Below, piece by piece: positions 1 through 7,993 of a stretch of 64,000 nt of DNA (the stretch's first letter is position 1; the number at the start of each line of letters is the position of its first letter). Under the pieces are notes generated by a model. The model saw only the letters and a program-made list of their open reading frames with translations, was not told where the DNA came from and did not search any database. The stretch comes from Amycolatopsis australiensis. Lineage in GTDB: Bacteria; Actinomycetota; Actinomycetes; Mycobacteriales; Pseudonocardiaceae. The stretch lies in the NCBI RefSeq assembly GCF_900119165.1, contig NZ_FPJG01000006.1, positions 5,890,001-5,954,000 on the forward strand. The letters run 5' to 3'. Both the position numbers and the translations under genes were made by a program.

Positions 1-240
1 GTCGCCGGGCTTGAGGTTCGCGACCCCGGGCCCGACCTCCTCGACGACGCCCATCGGCTCGTGGCCGAGGATGTCGCCCTCGGTCATGAAGGCACCGAGG
101 ACCTCGTAAAGGTGCAGGTCGGAGCCGCAGATCCCGGTGGAGGTGACGCGGATGACCGCGTCGGTCGACTCCTCGATCTTCGGGTCCGGCACCTCCTCGA
201 CGCGCACGTCGCGCTTGCCGTGCCAGGTCACTGCCCTCAT
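1..240 (-). CDS. Zinc-dependent alcohol dehydrogenase, N-terminal part (runs off the window)
   Basis: Only the first 80 residues are present; the gene continues beyond the left edge. The start [20 protein letters not shown] is typical of medium-chain zinc alcohol/formaldehyde dehydrogenases. C38 in GICGSDLH and H60-E61 in GHEPMG are catalytic-zinc ligands of the GroES-like domain. The family oxidises alcohols or formaldehyde-type adducts with NAD(P); the substrate cannot be told from this part. The ATG at 240 is the first in-frame start, with a GGGAGAG ribosome site just upstream. A GTTT-N15-GGGGA element at 280-303 could be its stress-type promoter. Confidence 0.9.
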   Translation of the reverse strand, partial: MRAVTWHGKRDVRVEEVPDPKIEESTDAVIRVTSTGICGSDLHLYEVLGAFMTEGDILGHEPMGVVEEVGPGVANLKPGD

Positions 241-279
241 GGCTCTCCCTTTCGGCGTACGGGTGTCTCCGCCCCGGCT

Positions 280-303
280 TCCCCCGGCCGGCGACGGGCA
301 AAC
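280..303 (-). promoter_or_regulatory. Candidate SigB/SigF-type promoter of the alcohol dehydrogenase
   Basis: Read on the minus strand it is GTTT, 15 bases, GGGGA, one mismatch from GTTT-N15-GGGTA. It lies 40 bases before the dehydrogenase ATG. Support comes mainly from similar elements upstream of many neighbouring genes. Confidence 0.4.
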
Positions 304-313
304 CCCGTGCCGG

Positions 314-1309
314 TCAGGTGAGCAGGTCCGCCACGAGGTACACGGCCGCGGCCACCGCCGCCGCGGCCGGGAACGTCAGCACCCAGCCCAGGACGATGTC
401 CCGCGCGATCCCCCACCGCACCGCCGACAGCCGCCGGGTGGCGCCGACGCCCATGATCGCCGCCGTGATCACGTGCGTCGTCGAGATCGGGGCCTTCACC
501 GCGAACGCCGTCACGTACAGCACCGACGACGCCACCGACTCCGCCACGAACCCGTGCGGCGGGTCCAGCGGGAACACGCGCCTGCCGAGCGTCCGCATGA
601 TCCGCAGGCCACCCGAATAGGTGCCCAGCGACAAGGCCGCCGCGCACAGCAGCGTCACCCACAACGGGACCGCGAACGTCGCCTGCTCCCCCGCCGCCAC
701 CAGCGCCAGGACGATCACGCCCATGCCCTTCTGGGCGTCCTGCAGCCCGTGGCCGAGCGCGAGCGCCGAGGCCGACAGGATCTGGAAGCGGCGGAACACC
801 CGGCCGCTGCGGTGCGGGTTCGCCCGCCGCAGCAGCCACAGCGCGCCGACCATCGCGGCGTAACCGAGACCCAGCCCGAGCAGCGGCGACGCGACCATCG
901 GGATCAGCACCTTCTCGGCGATGCCCGCCCAGTGCACGGTGCTCGCCGCCGCCAGCGCCGCGCCGACCATCCCGCCGATCAGCGAGTGCGAGGACGACGA
1001 CGGGAGCCCGAAGTACCAGGTGATGAGGTTCCAGGTGATCGCCCCGGCCAGTGCCGCGAACACGACGGTGAGCGCGTCCGGACCCGGCGGGACGTCGATG
1101 ATGCCCTTCGCCACCGTCGCGGCGATACCGGTGGACAGCAGCGCGCCCGCGAGGTTCATCACCGCCGCCAGCAGCAGCGCCGCGCGCAGGGTCAGCGCCC
1201 GCGTCGACACCGCGCTGGCGATCGCGTTCGCCGCGTCGTGGAAGCCGTTGGTGTAGTCGAAGAACAGCGTCAGGACGATCACCACGACCAGTGCGGCCGT
1301 GCCCGTCAC
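314..1309 (-). CDS. Inorganic phosphate transporter, PiT family
   Basis: A 331-residue membrane protein for low-affinity phosphate (metal-phosphate) uptake. The N-terminal repeat signature [19 protein letters not shown] lies at about residues 17-34 and the second, inverted repeat signature [16 protein letters not shown] lies in the C-terminal third; both are hallmarks of PiT carriers. Many hydrophobic helices are evident. The GTG start at 1309 overlaps the stop of the DUF47 gene by one base (TAGTG), so the two are translationally coupled. A longer upstream open frame to 1573 only reads through the DUF47 gene and is rejected. Confidence 0.93.
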   Translation of the reverse strand: MTGTAALVVVIVLTLFFDYTNGFHDAANAIASAVSTRALTLRAALLLAAVMNLAGALLSTGIAATVAKGIIDVPPGPDALTVVFAALAGAITWNLITWYFGLPSSSSHSLIGGMVGAALAAASTVHWAGIAEKVLIPMVASPLLGLGLGYAAMVGALWLLRRANPHRSGRVFRRFQILSASALALGHGLQDAQKGMGVIVLALVAAGEQATFAVPLWVTLLCAAALSLGTYSGGLRIMRTLGRRVFPLDPPHGFVAESVASSVLYVTAFAVKAPISTTHVITAAIMGVGATRRLSAVRWGIARDIVLGWVLTFPAAAAVAAAVYLVADLLT

Positions 1310-1923
1310 TACGACTCCTTCACCGCGATGGTCTGCACCACGTCGGCCAGGTGCTCGAAGGCGTCGGCGGCCAGCTCGAACTGCTCGACGACCTCCTTCG
1401 TCTTGAGCACCTCGAGGGCGTCCCCGCCCGGCTCGAACAGGTGGGCCAGGATGCGGCGGTAGATCCGGTCGGCCTCGTTCTCCAGCTCGTTGATCTCGAT
1501 CCAGAACGGCTCGAGCTCCCCGACCTTGGCCAGGCCGGGCATCGACTCCGCGGTGAGCTCGGAGGCGCGGCACAGCACCCGCACCAGCACGTCGGTGCCC
1601 GGCGGGAACGCGTCGAGGCGGTACAGCACCGCCAGGTCGGCCGCGGTGTCCATGAAGTCGAGCACGTCGTCGATCTTCGCGGCCAGCGCCTGGATGTCCT
1701 CGCGGTCGAACGGCGTCACGAACGAGCTGTTCAGCTCCACCATGATCGTGTGCAGCAGCTCGTCGCCGTGGTGCTCGACCTCGTGCAGGCGCTTGGCGAG
1801 CGGCTCCCGCTCGCCGGGTTCGGCGGCCACGAGCTCGCGCAGCAAGGCCGTCGCCGTCACCAGGTTTCTCGCCGCGTCGGTGAGCAGCTCGAAGAACCGG
1901 GTGCCCCGTGGGGTGAACCGCAT
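1309..1923 (-). CDS. DUF47 / PhoU-like protein paired with the phosphate transporter
   Basis: A 204-residue, largely alpha-helical soluble protein starting MRFTPRGTRFFELLTDAARNLV. It matches DUF47 (PhoU-like, formerly Pit accessory protein) proteins, which are encoded directly before PiT permeases and are thought to regulate them. The acidic helical patches HEVEHHGDELLHTIM and IDDVLDFMDTAADLA resemble PhoU metal-binding helices. The ATG at 1923 follows a GGAAGGGA ribosome site; the upstream extension to 2019 adds unsupported residues. It is the first gene of a two-gene operon. Confidence 0.9.
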   Translation of the reverse strand: MRFTPRGTRFFELLTDAARNLVTATALLRELVAAEPGEREPLAKRLHEVEHHGDELLHTIMVELNSSFVTPFDREDIQALAAKIDDVLDFMDTAADLAVLYRLDAFPPGTDVLVRVLCRASELTAESMPGLAKVGELEPFWIEINELENEADRIYRRILAHLFEPGGDALEVLKTKEVVEQFELAADAFEHLADVVQTIAVKES

Positions 1924-1965
1924 GGATGGCCGTCCCTTCCTCGGCACGCGGCCGTCACCGCCGAG

Positions 1966-1990
1966 TACCCGGCGCGGCCGCACGTTTAAC
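1966..1990 (-). promoter_or_regulatory. Weak SigB/SigF-type promoter candidate before the DUF47-PiT operon
   Basis: Minus-strand GTTA-N16-GGGTA, ending about 40 bases before the DUF47 ATG. The -10 block is exact; the -35 block has one mismatch and the spacer is one base longer than in neighbouring sites. The same 94-base gap also serves the divergent glycosyltransferase, whose side shows only GTTT-N14-GGGAA. Confidence 0.3.
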
Positions 1991-2017
1991 GCGCGATCTC
2001 CGGGAAACCAGGAAAGC

Positions 2018-2959
2018 ATGACGCAACCCGGATCCCGGCGCCTGAGAGTACTGCTCTGGCACGTGCACGGCTCGTGGACCGACGCTTTCGTCCGCGGCCG
2101 CCACCACTACCTCCTGCCGGTTTCACCCGACGGTGCGCCGTGGGGGCTCGGCAAGGCCGGGCGGGACTGGCCGTCGGCGACCGAGGTCCCGCTCGACCGG
2201 CTCGCCGAGGCCGAACCCGACGTCGTCGTGCTGCAGCGCCCGGAGGAGCTGGACCTCGTGGCCCGCCTGCGGGTGCCGGCCGTCTACGTGGAACACAACG
2301 CGCCCCGGCCGTACGCCGCTTCGAGCGAGCATCCCCTGGCCGGGCGGTCGGACATCACCGTCGCGCACGTGACCCACTTCAACGAGACGATGTGGGACTG
2401 CGGGCGCGCGCCGACGACCGTCGTGCCGCACGGCATCCCGGACCCGGGCGCCCGCTACACCGGTGAGCTGGCCGCCGGCGTGTCGATGATCAACGAGCCG
2501 GTGCGCCGCCGCCGCGTCACCGGGGCCGACCTGCTCGGGACGCTCGCCGAGGCCGCCCCGGTCGACGTGTTCGGCATGGGTACCGAAGAGCTCGGCGAGC
2601 CACTGCGCGGGCGCGGCGACGTCCCGGCGCCCGCCCTGCACGACGAGATCGCCCGCCGCCGCGTCTACCTGCACACCGCCCGCTGGACGTCGCTGGGACT
2701 GTCCCTTTTGGAGGCGATGCACCTGGCGATGCCGGTGGTCGTCTTCGCCGCCACGGAGGCGGTGGAAGCGGTGCCGCCCGACGCGGGCGCGCTCTCCACC
2801 GACGTCTCCGTGCTGGCCCGGCGGTTCCGCGAGCTCGTGCACGAGCCCGACTTCGCCGCCTTGGCCGGCAAGAACGCCCGGGAGCACGCCCTGAAGCACT
2901 ACGGGCTGGACGCCTTCCTGACCGCTTGGGACCACCTCCTCGCCGAGACGGCCCGCTGA
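2018..2959 (+). CDS. Glycosyltransferase, GT4-like
   Basis: A 313-residue protein with a GT-B type pattern: N-terminal RVLLWHVHGSWTDAF, then a C-terminal donor-binding segment SLGLSLLEAMHLAMPVVVFAATEAV near residues 227-251, which is the E-x-M nucleotide-sugar loop region of retaining GT4 enzymes. It is shorter than most GT4 proteins (usually 350-400). Donor and acceptor are unknown. The ATG at 2018 follows AGGAAAGC. It lies 21 bases before a second GT4 gene, so the two probably form an operon for a surface glycan or glycolipid. Confidence 0.8.
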   Translation: MTQPGSRRLRVLLWHVHGSWTDAFVRGRHHYLLPVSPDGAPWGLGKAGRDWPSATEVPLDRLAEAEPDVVVLQRPEELDLVARLRVPAVYVEHNAPRPYAASSEHPLAGRSDITVAHVTHFNETMWDCGRAPTTVVPHGIPDPGARYTGELAAGVSMINEPVRRRRVTGADLLGTLAEAAPVDVFGMGTEELGEPLRGRGDVPAPALHDEIARRRVYLHTARWTSLGLSLLEAMHLAMPVVVFAATEAVEAVPPDAGALSTDVSVLARRFRELVHEPDFAALAGKNAREHALKHYGLDAFLTAWDHLLAETAR

Positions 2960-2980
2960 ACCGAAGGGAACGCCTCACCG

Positions 2981-4189
2981 ATGAAGATCGCGATGGTGTC
3001 CGAGCACGCCAACCCGCTGGCCGCACTGGGCGAAGCCGACGCCGGCGGGCAGAACGTGCACGTCGCCGAGCTGTCGGCCGCGCTCGCGCGCGCCGGCCAC
3101 GACGTCACTGTCTACACGCGCCGGGAGAGCCTCGACGAGCCGCCGGAGGTGCGGACGCCCCAGGGGTACCGCGTCGTGCACGTGCCCGCCGGACCGCCGC
3201 GCAAGGAGCCGAAGGACAACCTCCTGCCCTACATGGGCGAGTTCGGCAGCTTCCTGCGCGACCGGTGGTCCGCCGAGCGGCCCGACGTGGCGCACGCGCA
3301 CTTCTGGATGTCGGGCCTGGCCACGGAGCTGGCGGCGAGCGCGACCGGGACGCCGGTGGCCCAGACCTTTCACGCCCTCGGCGTGGTCAAGAAGCGCTAC
3401 CAGGGCGCCAAAGACACCAGCCCGGCCGACCGGATCCGGCTGGAGCGCATCATCGGCAGGCAGGCCGGGCGCGTCATCGCGACCTGCTCGGACGAGGTCT
3501 TCGAGCTGTCCCGCCTCGGCGTGCCGCGGTCGCGGATCTCGATCGTCCCCTGCGGCGTCGACCTCGGCCGGTTCACCCCGGACGGCCCGGTCGCGCGCCG
3601 CCGCGAGAAGCACCGCCTGGTCACGGTCGGCCGGCTGGTGCCGCGCAAGGGCTTCGACATCGCGATCACCGCGCTGGCCCAGCTCCCGGAAACCGAGCTG
3701 GTCGTCGCCGGCGGTCCCGAGCGGGGCCGGCTGACCCAGGACCCGGAGGCGCGGCGGCTGCGTGAGCTCGCCGAGCGGCTCGGCGTCGGCGACCGCGTGC
3801 GCTGGCCGGGCCAGGTGTCCCGGGAGGACATGCCCGCGCTGCTGCGCTCGGCCGACGCGGTGGTCTGCACGCCGTGGTACGAGCCGTTCGGCATCGTCCC
3901 GCTGGAGGCGATGGCCTGCGGCGTCCCGGTGGTCGCGGCCGCGGTCGGCGGGCTGACCGACACGGTCGTCGACGGCGTCACCGGCCTGCTGGTCCGGCCG
4001 CACCAGCCGAAGGAGCTCGCCTCGCGGGTCCGGCGGCTGCTCGACGACCCGGCGCTCTGCCACGCGTACGGCACCGCGGGCCACGACCGGGCGGTCGCCC
4101 GCTACTCCTGGGACCGCGTGGCCGCCGACACGCTGCGCGCCTACCACAAGCTGGTCCCGGAAACCGCGATGACGGCCGAGGCCCGCTGA
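2981..4189 (+). CDS. Glycosyltransferase family 4
   Basis: A 402-residue GT-B enzyme. The N-terminal domain carries the glycine loop [13 protein letters not shown] (about 20-32) seen in MshA/sucrose-synthase-like GT4 enzymes. The C-terminal domain has [13 protein letters not shown] and the EX7E motif EPFGIVPLE followed by [18 protein letters not shown]. These enzymes transfer a sugar with retention from a nucleotide donor. Second gene of a two-gene unit ended by a strong hairpin at 4199. The exact acceptor is not deducible. Confidence 0.9.
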   Translation: MKIAMVSEHANPLAALGEADAGGQNVHVAELSAALARAGHDVTVYTRRESLDEPPEVRTPQGYRVVHVPAGPPRKEPKDNLLPYMGEFGSFLRDRWSAERPDVAHAHFWMSGLATELAASATGTPVAQTFHALGVVKKRYQGAKDTSPADRIRLERIIGRQAGRVIATCSDEVFELSRLGVPRSRISIVPCGVDLGRFTPDGPVARRREKHRLVTVGRLVPRKGFDIAITALAQLPETELVVAGGPERGRLTQDPEARRLRELAERLGVGDRVRWPGQVSREDMPALLRSADAVVCTPWYEPFGIVPLEAMACGVPVVAAAVGGLTDTVVDGVTGLLVRPHQPKELASRVRRLLDDPALCHAYGTAGHDRAVARYSWDRVAADTLRAYHKLVPETAMTAEAR

Positions 4190-4198
4190 CCCGCTGCC

Positions 4199-4248
4199 CG
4201 TGCCTGCCACATCGAGGGACACGACGTCCCGTCGATGTGGCAGGCACG
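4199..4248. terminator. Bidirectional hairpin terminator between convergent glycosyltransferase genes
   Basis: A perfect 17-bp stem (4199-4215 with 4232-4248), extended inward by GGGAC/GTCCC, closes a 5-base loop. It sits between the stop of the GT4 gene and the stop of the convergent GT2 gene. There is no T tract, as is common in high-GC actinobacteria. Confidence 0.8.
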
Positions 4249-4252
4249 GCGT

Positions 4253-5143
4253 TCAGCCCACGTAGCGGCGGGCCTTCGAGTTGCGCTGCGGCTCCTCCAG
4301 CAGGCGCAGGCCGTGCTCGACGTGCGGCGGGACCACCCGGCGGTCACGGAGCACCCACGGCAGGCCGCGGACGACGTCGAGGAGCGCGGCCGCCGTCGCG
4401 GCGTCCGGCGGGGCCGTGCGCAGGACCTCGCGGCCGCGGCGGAACACCGCCGGCCACGGGCGGCGCAGCAGGAGGGTCCACAGCGTGTTGCGGATGCCGA
4501 GGCGACGGCGGTGGCGCGGGTCCCGCAGCTTCGACGGCGCGTGGTGGATCACGACGTCCTCGGCCCAGCACATCCACCAGCCGCGCGCGGCGAGGTCCAG
4601 GGCGAACAGCTCCTCCTCGCCGCCCAGCCACATCCGCGTCGAGAAGCCGCCGACCTCGCGGAACGCGCTGACCCGCACCGCCGTCAGCCCGGCCATGATG
4701 CCGAGCAGCGCCGGGCCGGGGAGCCAGTCCGGGCCCGGCACCGGCGACTCGCGCAGCTCCGGCGTGATCGGGTCCTCGGCCAGGCCCGGCTCGACCAGGC
4801 AGCGGCCGGTCACCGAGCCGAGCCCCGGGTAGGCGTCGAGCAGGTCGGCGGCCCGGGTCAGGGCGCCCGGCTGCCACGTCGTGTCGTCGTCGCAAAACGC
4901 GACGTACGGTGTCGTCACGTCCTCGACCGCCACGTTCCGCGCCACCGCGCCGAGGTTCTCCGCCAGCCGGTACAGCCGGACGCCGGGGTACTCCCGCTCG
5001 ACCATGTCGGCCGTGCCGTCGGCGGATCCGTTGTCCACGACGGAGATCGGCGCGTCCTCGTCGAGCGACGTCATGTGCGCCAAGGTTTCCCGCAGCTGCT
5101 CGCGCCGGTTGCAGGTGATGATCACGACCGAGATTCGCGCCAT
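4253..5143 (-). CDS. Glycosyltransferase family 2
   Basis: A 296-residue GT-A enzyme. ISVVIITCNRREQLRETL at the start and NGSADGTADMV form the nucleotide-binding fold; FCDDDTTWQPGAL near residue 85 is the metal-binding DxD region. GGEEELFALDLAARGWWMCW is the usual acceptor-side ED-like motif. Family members transfer sugars with inversion. The ATG at 5143 lies 22 bases inside the end of the preceding gene, so it is the last gene of a three-gene leftward unit (pyruvyl transferase-like, GT2, GT2). It is clearly paralogous to the gene before it. Confidence 0.9.
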   Translation of the reverse strand: MARISVVIITCNRREQLRETLAHMTSLDEDAPISVVDNGSADGTADMVEREYPGVRLYRLAENLGAVARNVAVEDVTTPYVAFCDDDTTWQPGALTRAADLLDAYPGLGSVTGRCLVEPGLAEDPITPELRESPVPGPDWLPGPALLGIMAGLTAVRVSAFREVGGFSTRMWLGGEEELFALDLAARGWWMCWAEDVVIHHAPSKLRDPRHRRRLGIRNTLWTLLLRRPWPAVFRRGREVLRTAPPDAATAAALLDVVRGLPWVLRDRRVVPPHVEHGLRLLEEPQRNSKARRYVG

Positions 5144-5988
5144 TCGGCGGTCCTTTCCAGAGTCCGGGCCTGGTGTTCGACGTGGTCGGGCAGGACCCGC
5201 CGGGAACTCAGCGCCCGCGGCAGCCGGGGGACCGCCCCGAGCACGGCGCCGGGCGCCTCGACCAGCGTGCGCGCCACCTCGCGGCGGCAGACGCGCGGCG
5301 GCCGGCGCAGCACGGCGATGAGCAGCCGGTTGCGCAGCTCGGCGCGGCGGCGCCACGACGACGGCGGCCGCGACCGCGACGGGTGGTGGTGGGCGCGCAG
5401 CCGCTCCACGTAGCAGACGTCCCAGCCGCGCGCGGCCAGGTCGTAGGCGAGCAGCTGCTCCTCCGCCCCGAAGTGCAGCAGCGGGCTGAAGCCGCCGACC
5501 TGGAGGTACGCCGTCCGCCGGACGATCGCCGAGCAGGCGAGGAAGCCGAGCACGAGCGGGCCGGGCGCGCCGTCGGGATGCCCCAGCGGGCTGCGCTCCA
5601 TTTCCGGCGTCACGGGGTCGTCCCGGCATTCCGGCCCGACGAGGGTGCGCGCGGCGAGCAAGCCGGTGCGCGGGTGCTCGTCGAAGATGCGCTCCGCCTC
5701 GGTCAGCGCGCCGGGCGCCCACCACGAGTCGTCGTCGCTGAAGGCGATGTAGGGCGTGCCGGCGACGATCACGCCGAGCGTGCGGGCCGCGGCGCCGAGG
5801 TTCTGCGGCAGCCGGATCAGGCGCACGCCGGGCCACCGCGTGGTGACGGCGGCGGTGTCGTCTTCGGAAGCGTTGTCCAGCACCACAACCGGCGGTTTGG
5901 GGTCCAGCCCGGACAGCTGCTCCAGCGTGCGCGCCAGTTCGCGGGCACGGTTGCGGGTGGCGATGACGACGGTCGTGCGCGCGCTCAC
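5122..5988 (-). CDS. Glycosyltransferase family 2 (paralogue of the next gene)
   Basis: A 288-residue GT2 enzyme starting VSARTTVVIATRNRARELARTLEQL, with LDNASEDDTAAV, the DxD region FSDDDSWWAPGAL and the later block FGAEEQLLAYDLAARGWDVCY. Its layout matches the 4253-5143 enzyme nearly block for block, which suggests gene duplication. The GTG start at 5988 overlaps the upstream stop (GTGA). Extending the open frame to 6720 would overlap the pyruvyl transferase gene in another frame and is rejected. Confidence 0.88.
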   Translation of the reverse strand: MSARTTVVIATRNRARELARTLEQLSGLDPKPPVVVLDNASEDDTAAVTTRWPGVRLIRLPQNLGAAARTLGVIVAGTPYIAFSDDDSWWAPGALTEAERIFDEHPRTGLLAARTLVGPECRDDPVTPEMERSPLGHPDGAPGPLVLGFLACSAIVRRTAYLQVGGFSPLLHFGAEEQLLAYDLAARGWDVCYVERLRAHHHPSRSRPPSSWRRRAELRNRLLIAVLRRPPRVCRREVARTLVEAPGAVLGAVPRLPRALSSRRVLPDHVEHQARTLERTAEWRESRS

Positions 5989-6842
5989 CGGGCCCCCACC
6001 AGCTCGTCGACCAGCGCGGCCAGGGACGCCGGGTGCGCGGGCGGGCGGACCGGCGCCGACAGGCACCACTTCAGGCGGGAATCGAGCAACGCGGTGTCCC
6101 CGGCGTCCTCGGCGGCCAGTACCGGCCAGTCCAGCGCCCCGGCCTGCGCGGTCACCTTGCCGCCGCCTGCCACCGGGTCGGCAGCCAGCACCGGCACCCC
6201 GGCCTTGAGCCCGAGCACCAGCCCGTGCAGCCGGGTCGTCACGATCGCGTCCATTCTGGACAGTGCGGCGACCAGCTGGTCGGGGGTCGCGCAATGGTCC
6301 CAGTCCGCGTGCGCCAGCCGGGTGTCCAGCGGCACCCGGGCGCAGTCGAGACCGGCCAGCCAGCCGGTCAGTGCCTTGTGGACGTCGCCGTGCCGGCCCG
6401 CGCTGCCGTACTCCGGCTGGTGCGGCGCCAGGACCACGCCGAGGACCGGCGTGGGCGACACCGGCGCCGCCAGCGAGAGGTCGCGTTCGGCGGTCGCGCC
6501 GTCGTCGCGCGGCAAGACCCGGTGGAACCCGGTGACCGCCGGGTCGTCCGGGTCCGGCACGGACACGCCGACCGCGATGCGGCGGCAGGCGGCGTACCGG
6601 TCGTGCAGCGAACGCACCTGCGGCCCGTGGAGCGGGCCGCAGACGAACACCACGTGCGTGTAGTCCTCGGGCGGCGCGTCGGGCAGGTGCAGGGTGCCGG
6701 GCCGGAAACCCGGGCTCCACGCGACTTCGTGGCCGATCCCGGCTTCGGTCAGCGCGGTTTCGGCCGCGCGCAGGCTGAGGACGTCACCCGCGGTCGCTTC
6801 GCCGTGCAGGAAACTGGCCCATCCGGTGAGCAGAACTCGCAT
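5985..6842 (-). CDS. Polysaccharide pyruvyl transferase family protein
   Basis: A 285-residue protein with the overall pattern of the pyruvyl transferase (CsaB/WcaK) family: N-terminal RVLLTGWASFLHGEATAGDVLSL, a central MDAIVTTRLHGLVLGLKAGVPVLAADP block containing the conserved TRLHG motif, and a GT-B-like fold. Members add ketal pyruvate to wall glycans, though some act on other sugars. It heads the three-gene leftward glycan unit. A GTGT-N15-GGGTA promoter-like element lies 13 bases before the ATG. Confidence 0.8.
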   Translation of the reverse strand: MRVLLTGWASFLHGEATAGDVLSLRAAETALTEAGIGHEVAWSPGFRPGTLHLPDAPPEDYTHVVFVCGPLHGPQVRSLHDRYAACRRIAVGVSVPDPDDPAVTGFHRVLPRDDGATAERDLSLAAPVSPTPVLGVVLAPHQPEYGSAGRHGDVHKALTGWLAGLDCARVPLDTRLAHADWDHCATPDQLVAALSRMDAIVTTRLHGLVLGLKAGVPVLAADPVAGGGKVTAQAGALDWPVLAAEDAGDTALLDSRLKWCLSAPVRPPAHPASLAALVDELVGAR

Positions 6843-6854
6843 GGTCGGTGCGCT

Positions 6855-6878
6855 TACCCGCTCGCCGGTGCCTTACAC
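6855..6878 (-). promoter_or_regulatory. SigB/SigF-type promoter of the pyruvyl transferase-GT2 operon
   Basis: Minus-strand GTGT-N15-GGGTA, with exact -10 block and 15-base spacer. A start about 7 bases downstream of the -10 would leave a leader of only a few bases before the ATG at 6842. The matching plus-strand element begins 3 bases away, giving back-to-back promoters. Confidence 0.6.
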
Positions 6879-6880
6879 GG

Positions 6881-6904
6881 GTTTGCGCGCACCGGCGCCG
6901 GGTA
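6881..6904 (+). promoter_or_regulatory. SigB/SigF-type promoter of the UDP-sugar epimerase gene
   Basis: Exact GTTT-N15-GGGTA. The -10 block ends 11 bases before the ATG at 6916. It is the divergent partner of the element at 6855-6878. Confidence 0.65.
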
Positions 6905-6915
6905 GCCGATCCGGC

Positions 6916-7881
6916 ATGACGAATCCGGGAGTGACCAGGCGGTTCGAGCGTGCGGTGGTGACCGGGGGTGCCGGCTTCGTCGGCGCGCACCTGTGCGAGC
7001 TGCTGCTCGAAGAGGACATCGAAGTGATCGCCGTGGACAACCTCGTGACGTCCTCGGCGGACACCCTCGACGAGCTGCGCCGCCACGAGCGCTTCCGGTT
7101 CGTGCGCCACGACGTCACGCAGCCGATGCCGCTGAGCTGCCGGGCCGACGTCGTGTTCCACCTGGCTTCGGCCGCGTCGCCGCGCGACTACCTGGCCCTG
7201 CCGCTGGAAACCCTGCGTGCCGGTTCGCTCGGCACCGAGCACGCCCTCGACCTGGCCCGCCGCGACGGCGCCCGGTTCGTGCTGGCCTCCACCAGCGAGG
7301 TCTACGGCGACCCGCTCGAGCACCCGCAGCGGGAAAGCTACTGGGGCAACGTGAACCCGATCGGGCCGCGCAGTGTGTACGACGAGGCCAAGCGCTACGC
7401 CGAGGCCCTCACCTCGGCCTACCGCCGCGAACACGGCGTCGACACCGCCATCGCGCGGATCTTCAACACCTACGGCCCCGGCATGCGTGCCCACGACGGC
7501 CGGATGATCCCCGCGTTCCTCGACCAGGCCCTCAAGGGCGAGCCGATCACCGTCACCGGCACCGGCGAGCAGACACGGTCCATCTGCTACGTCGAGGACA
7601 CCGTCCGTGGCCTGCTCGCGCTGGCGCGCTCGGACCACCCCGGCCCGATGAACATCGGCAACCCGGACGAGCTGACCGTGCGCCGGATCGCCGAGCGGAT
7701 CAAGGAGATCACCGGGTCCGATTCGCCGATCGAGCACGTCGACGCGGTCGTCGACGACCCGAAGCGCCGCTGCCCCGACATCTCCCTCGCCCGGGACGTC
7801 CTGGGGTGGGAACCGAAGATCGACTCCGGCGACGGGCTCCGTCGCACAGCGGCGTGGTTCCGCCGGGCGCCGTCGCGCTGA
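6916..7881 (+). CDS. NAD-dependent epimerase/dehydratase, UDP-glucuronate decarboxylase (UDP-xylose synthase)-like
   Basis: A 321-residue extended SDR enzyme. TGGAGFVGAHLCELL (about 13-27) is the NAD-binding Rossmann loop, STSEVYGDP holds the catalytic Thr/Ser, and YDEAKR is the YxxxK active site. The stretch HPQRESYWGNVNPIGPRSVYDEAKR closely follows the UDP-xylose synthase signature, and FNTYGPGMRAHDGRMIP agrees. The predicted reaction is UDP-glucuronate to UDP-xylose. The UDP-glucose dehydrogenase at 13239 would supply the substrate. The ATG at 6916 lies 11 bases after a stress-type promoter element. Confidence 0.85.
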   Translation: MTNPGVTRRFERAVVTGGAGFVGAHLCELLLEEDIEVIAVDNLVTSSADTLDELRRHERFRFVRHDVTQPMPLSCRADVVFHLASAASPRDYLALPLETLRAGSLGTEHALDLARRDGARFVLASTSEVYGDPLEHPQRESYWGNVNPIGPRSVYDEAKRYAEALTSAYRREHGVDTAIARIFNTYGPGMRAHDGRMIPAFLDQALKGEPITVTGTGEQTRSICYVEDTVRGLLALARSDHPGPMNIGNPDELTVRRIAERIKEITGSDSPIEHVDAVVDDPKRRCPDISLARDVLGWEPKIDSGDGLRRTAAWFRRAPSR

Positions 7882-7912
7882 GTAGCGACGCCCAGGGGTT
7901 TTGCGCGCGATC

Positions 7913-7936
7913 GTTTATCGATGACTTCACCGGGTA
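7913..7936 (+). promoter_or_regulatory. SigB/SigF-type promoter of the carbamoyltransferase-heptose operon
   Basis: Exact GTTT-N15-GGGTA, 57 bases before the carbamoyltransferase ATG. From here to 15151 seven genes run with only short gaps or overlaps, so this single element could drive the whole operon. Confidence 0.65.
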
Positions 7937-7993
7937 GCGCTATAGGCGAGAGCGGACGGGAAGAGTCCGCACCGGAACGCCAGAGGCAGGTCG

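Noticed and set aside
1984..2006. GTTT-N14-GGGAA before the GT4-like gene at 2018
   Set aside because: Spacer and -10 block both depart from the shared pattern; could be chance next to the divergent site.
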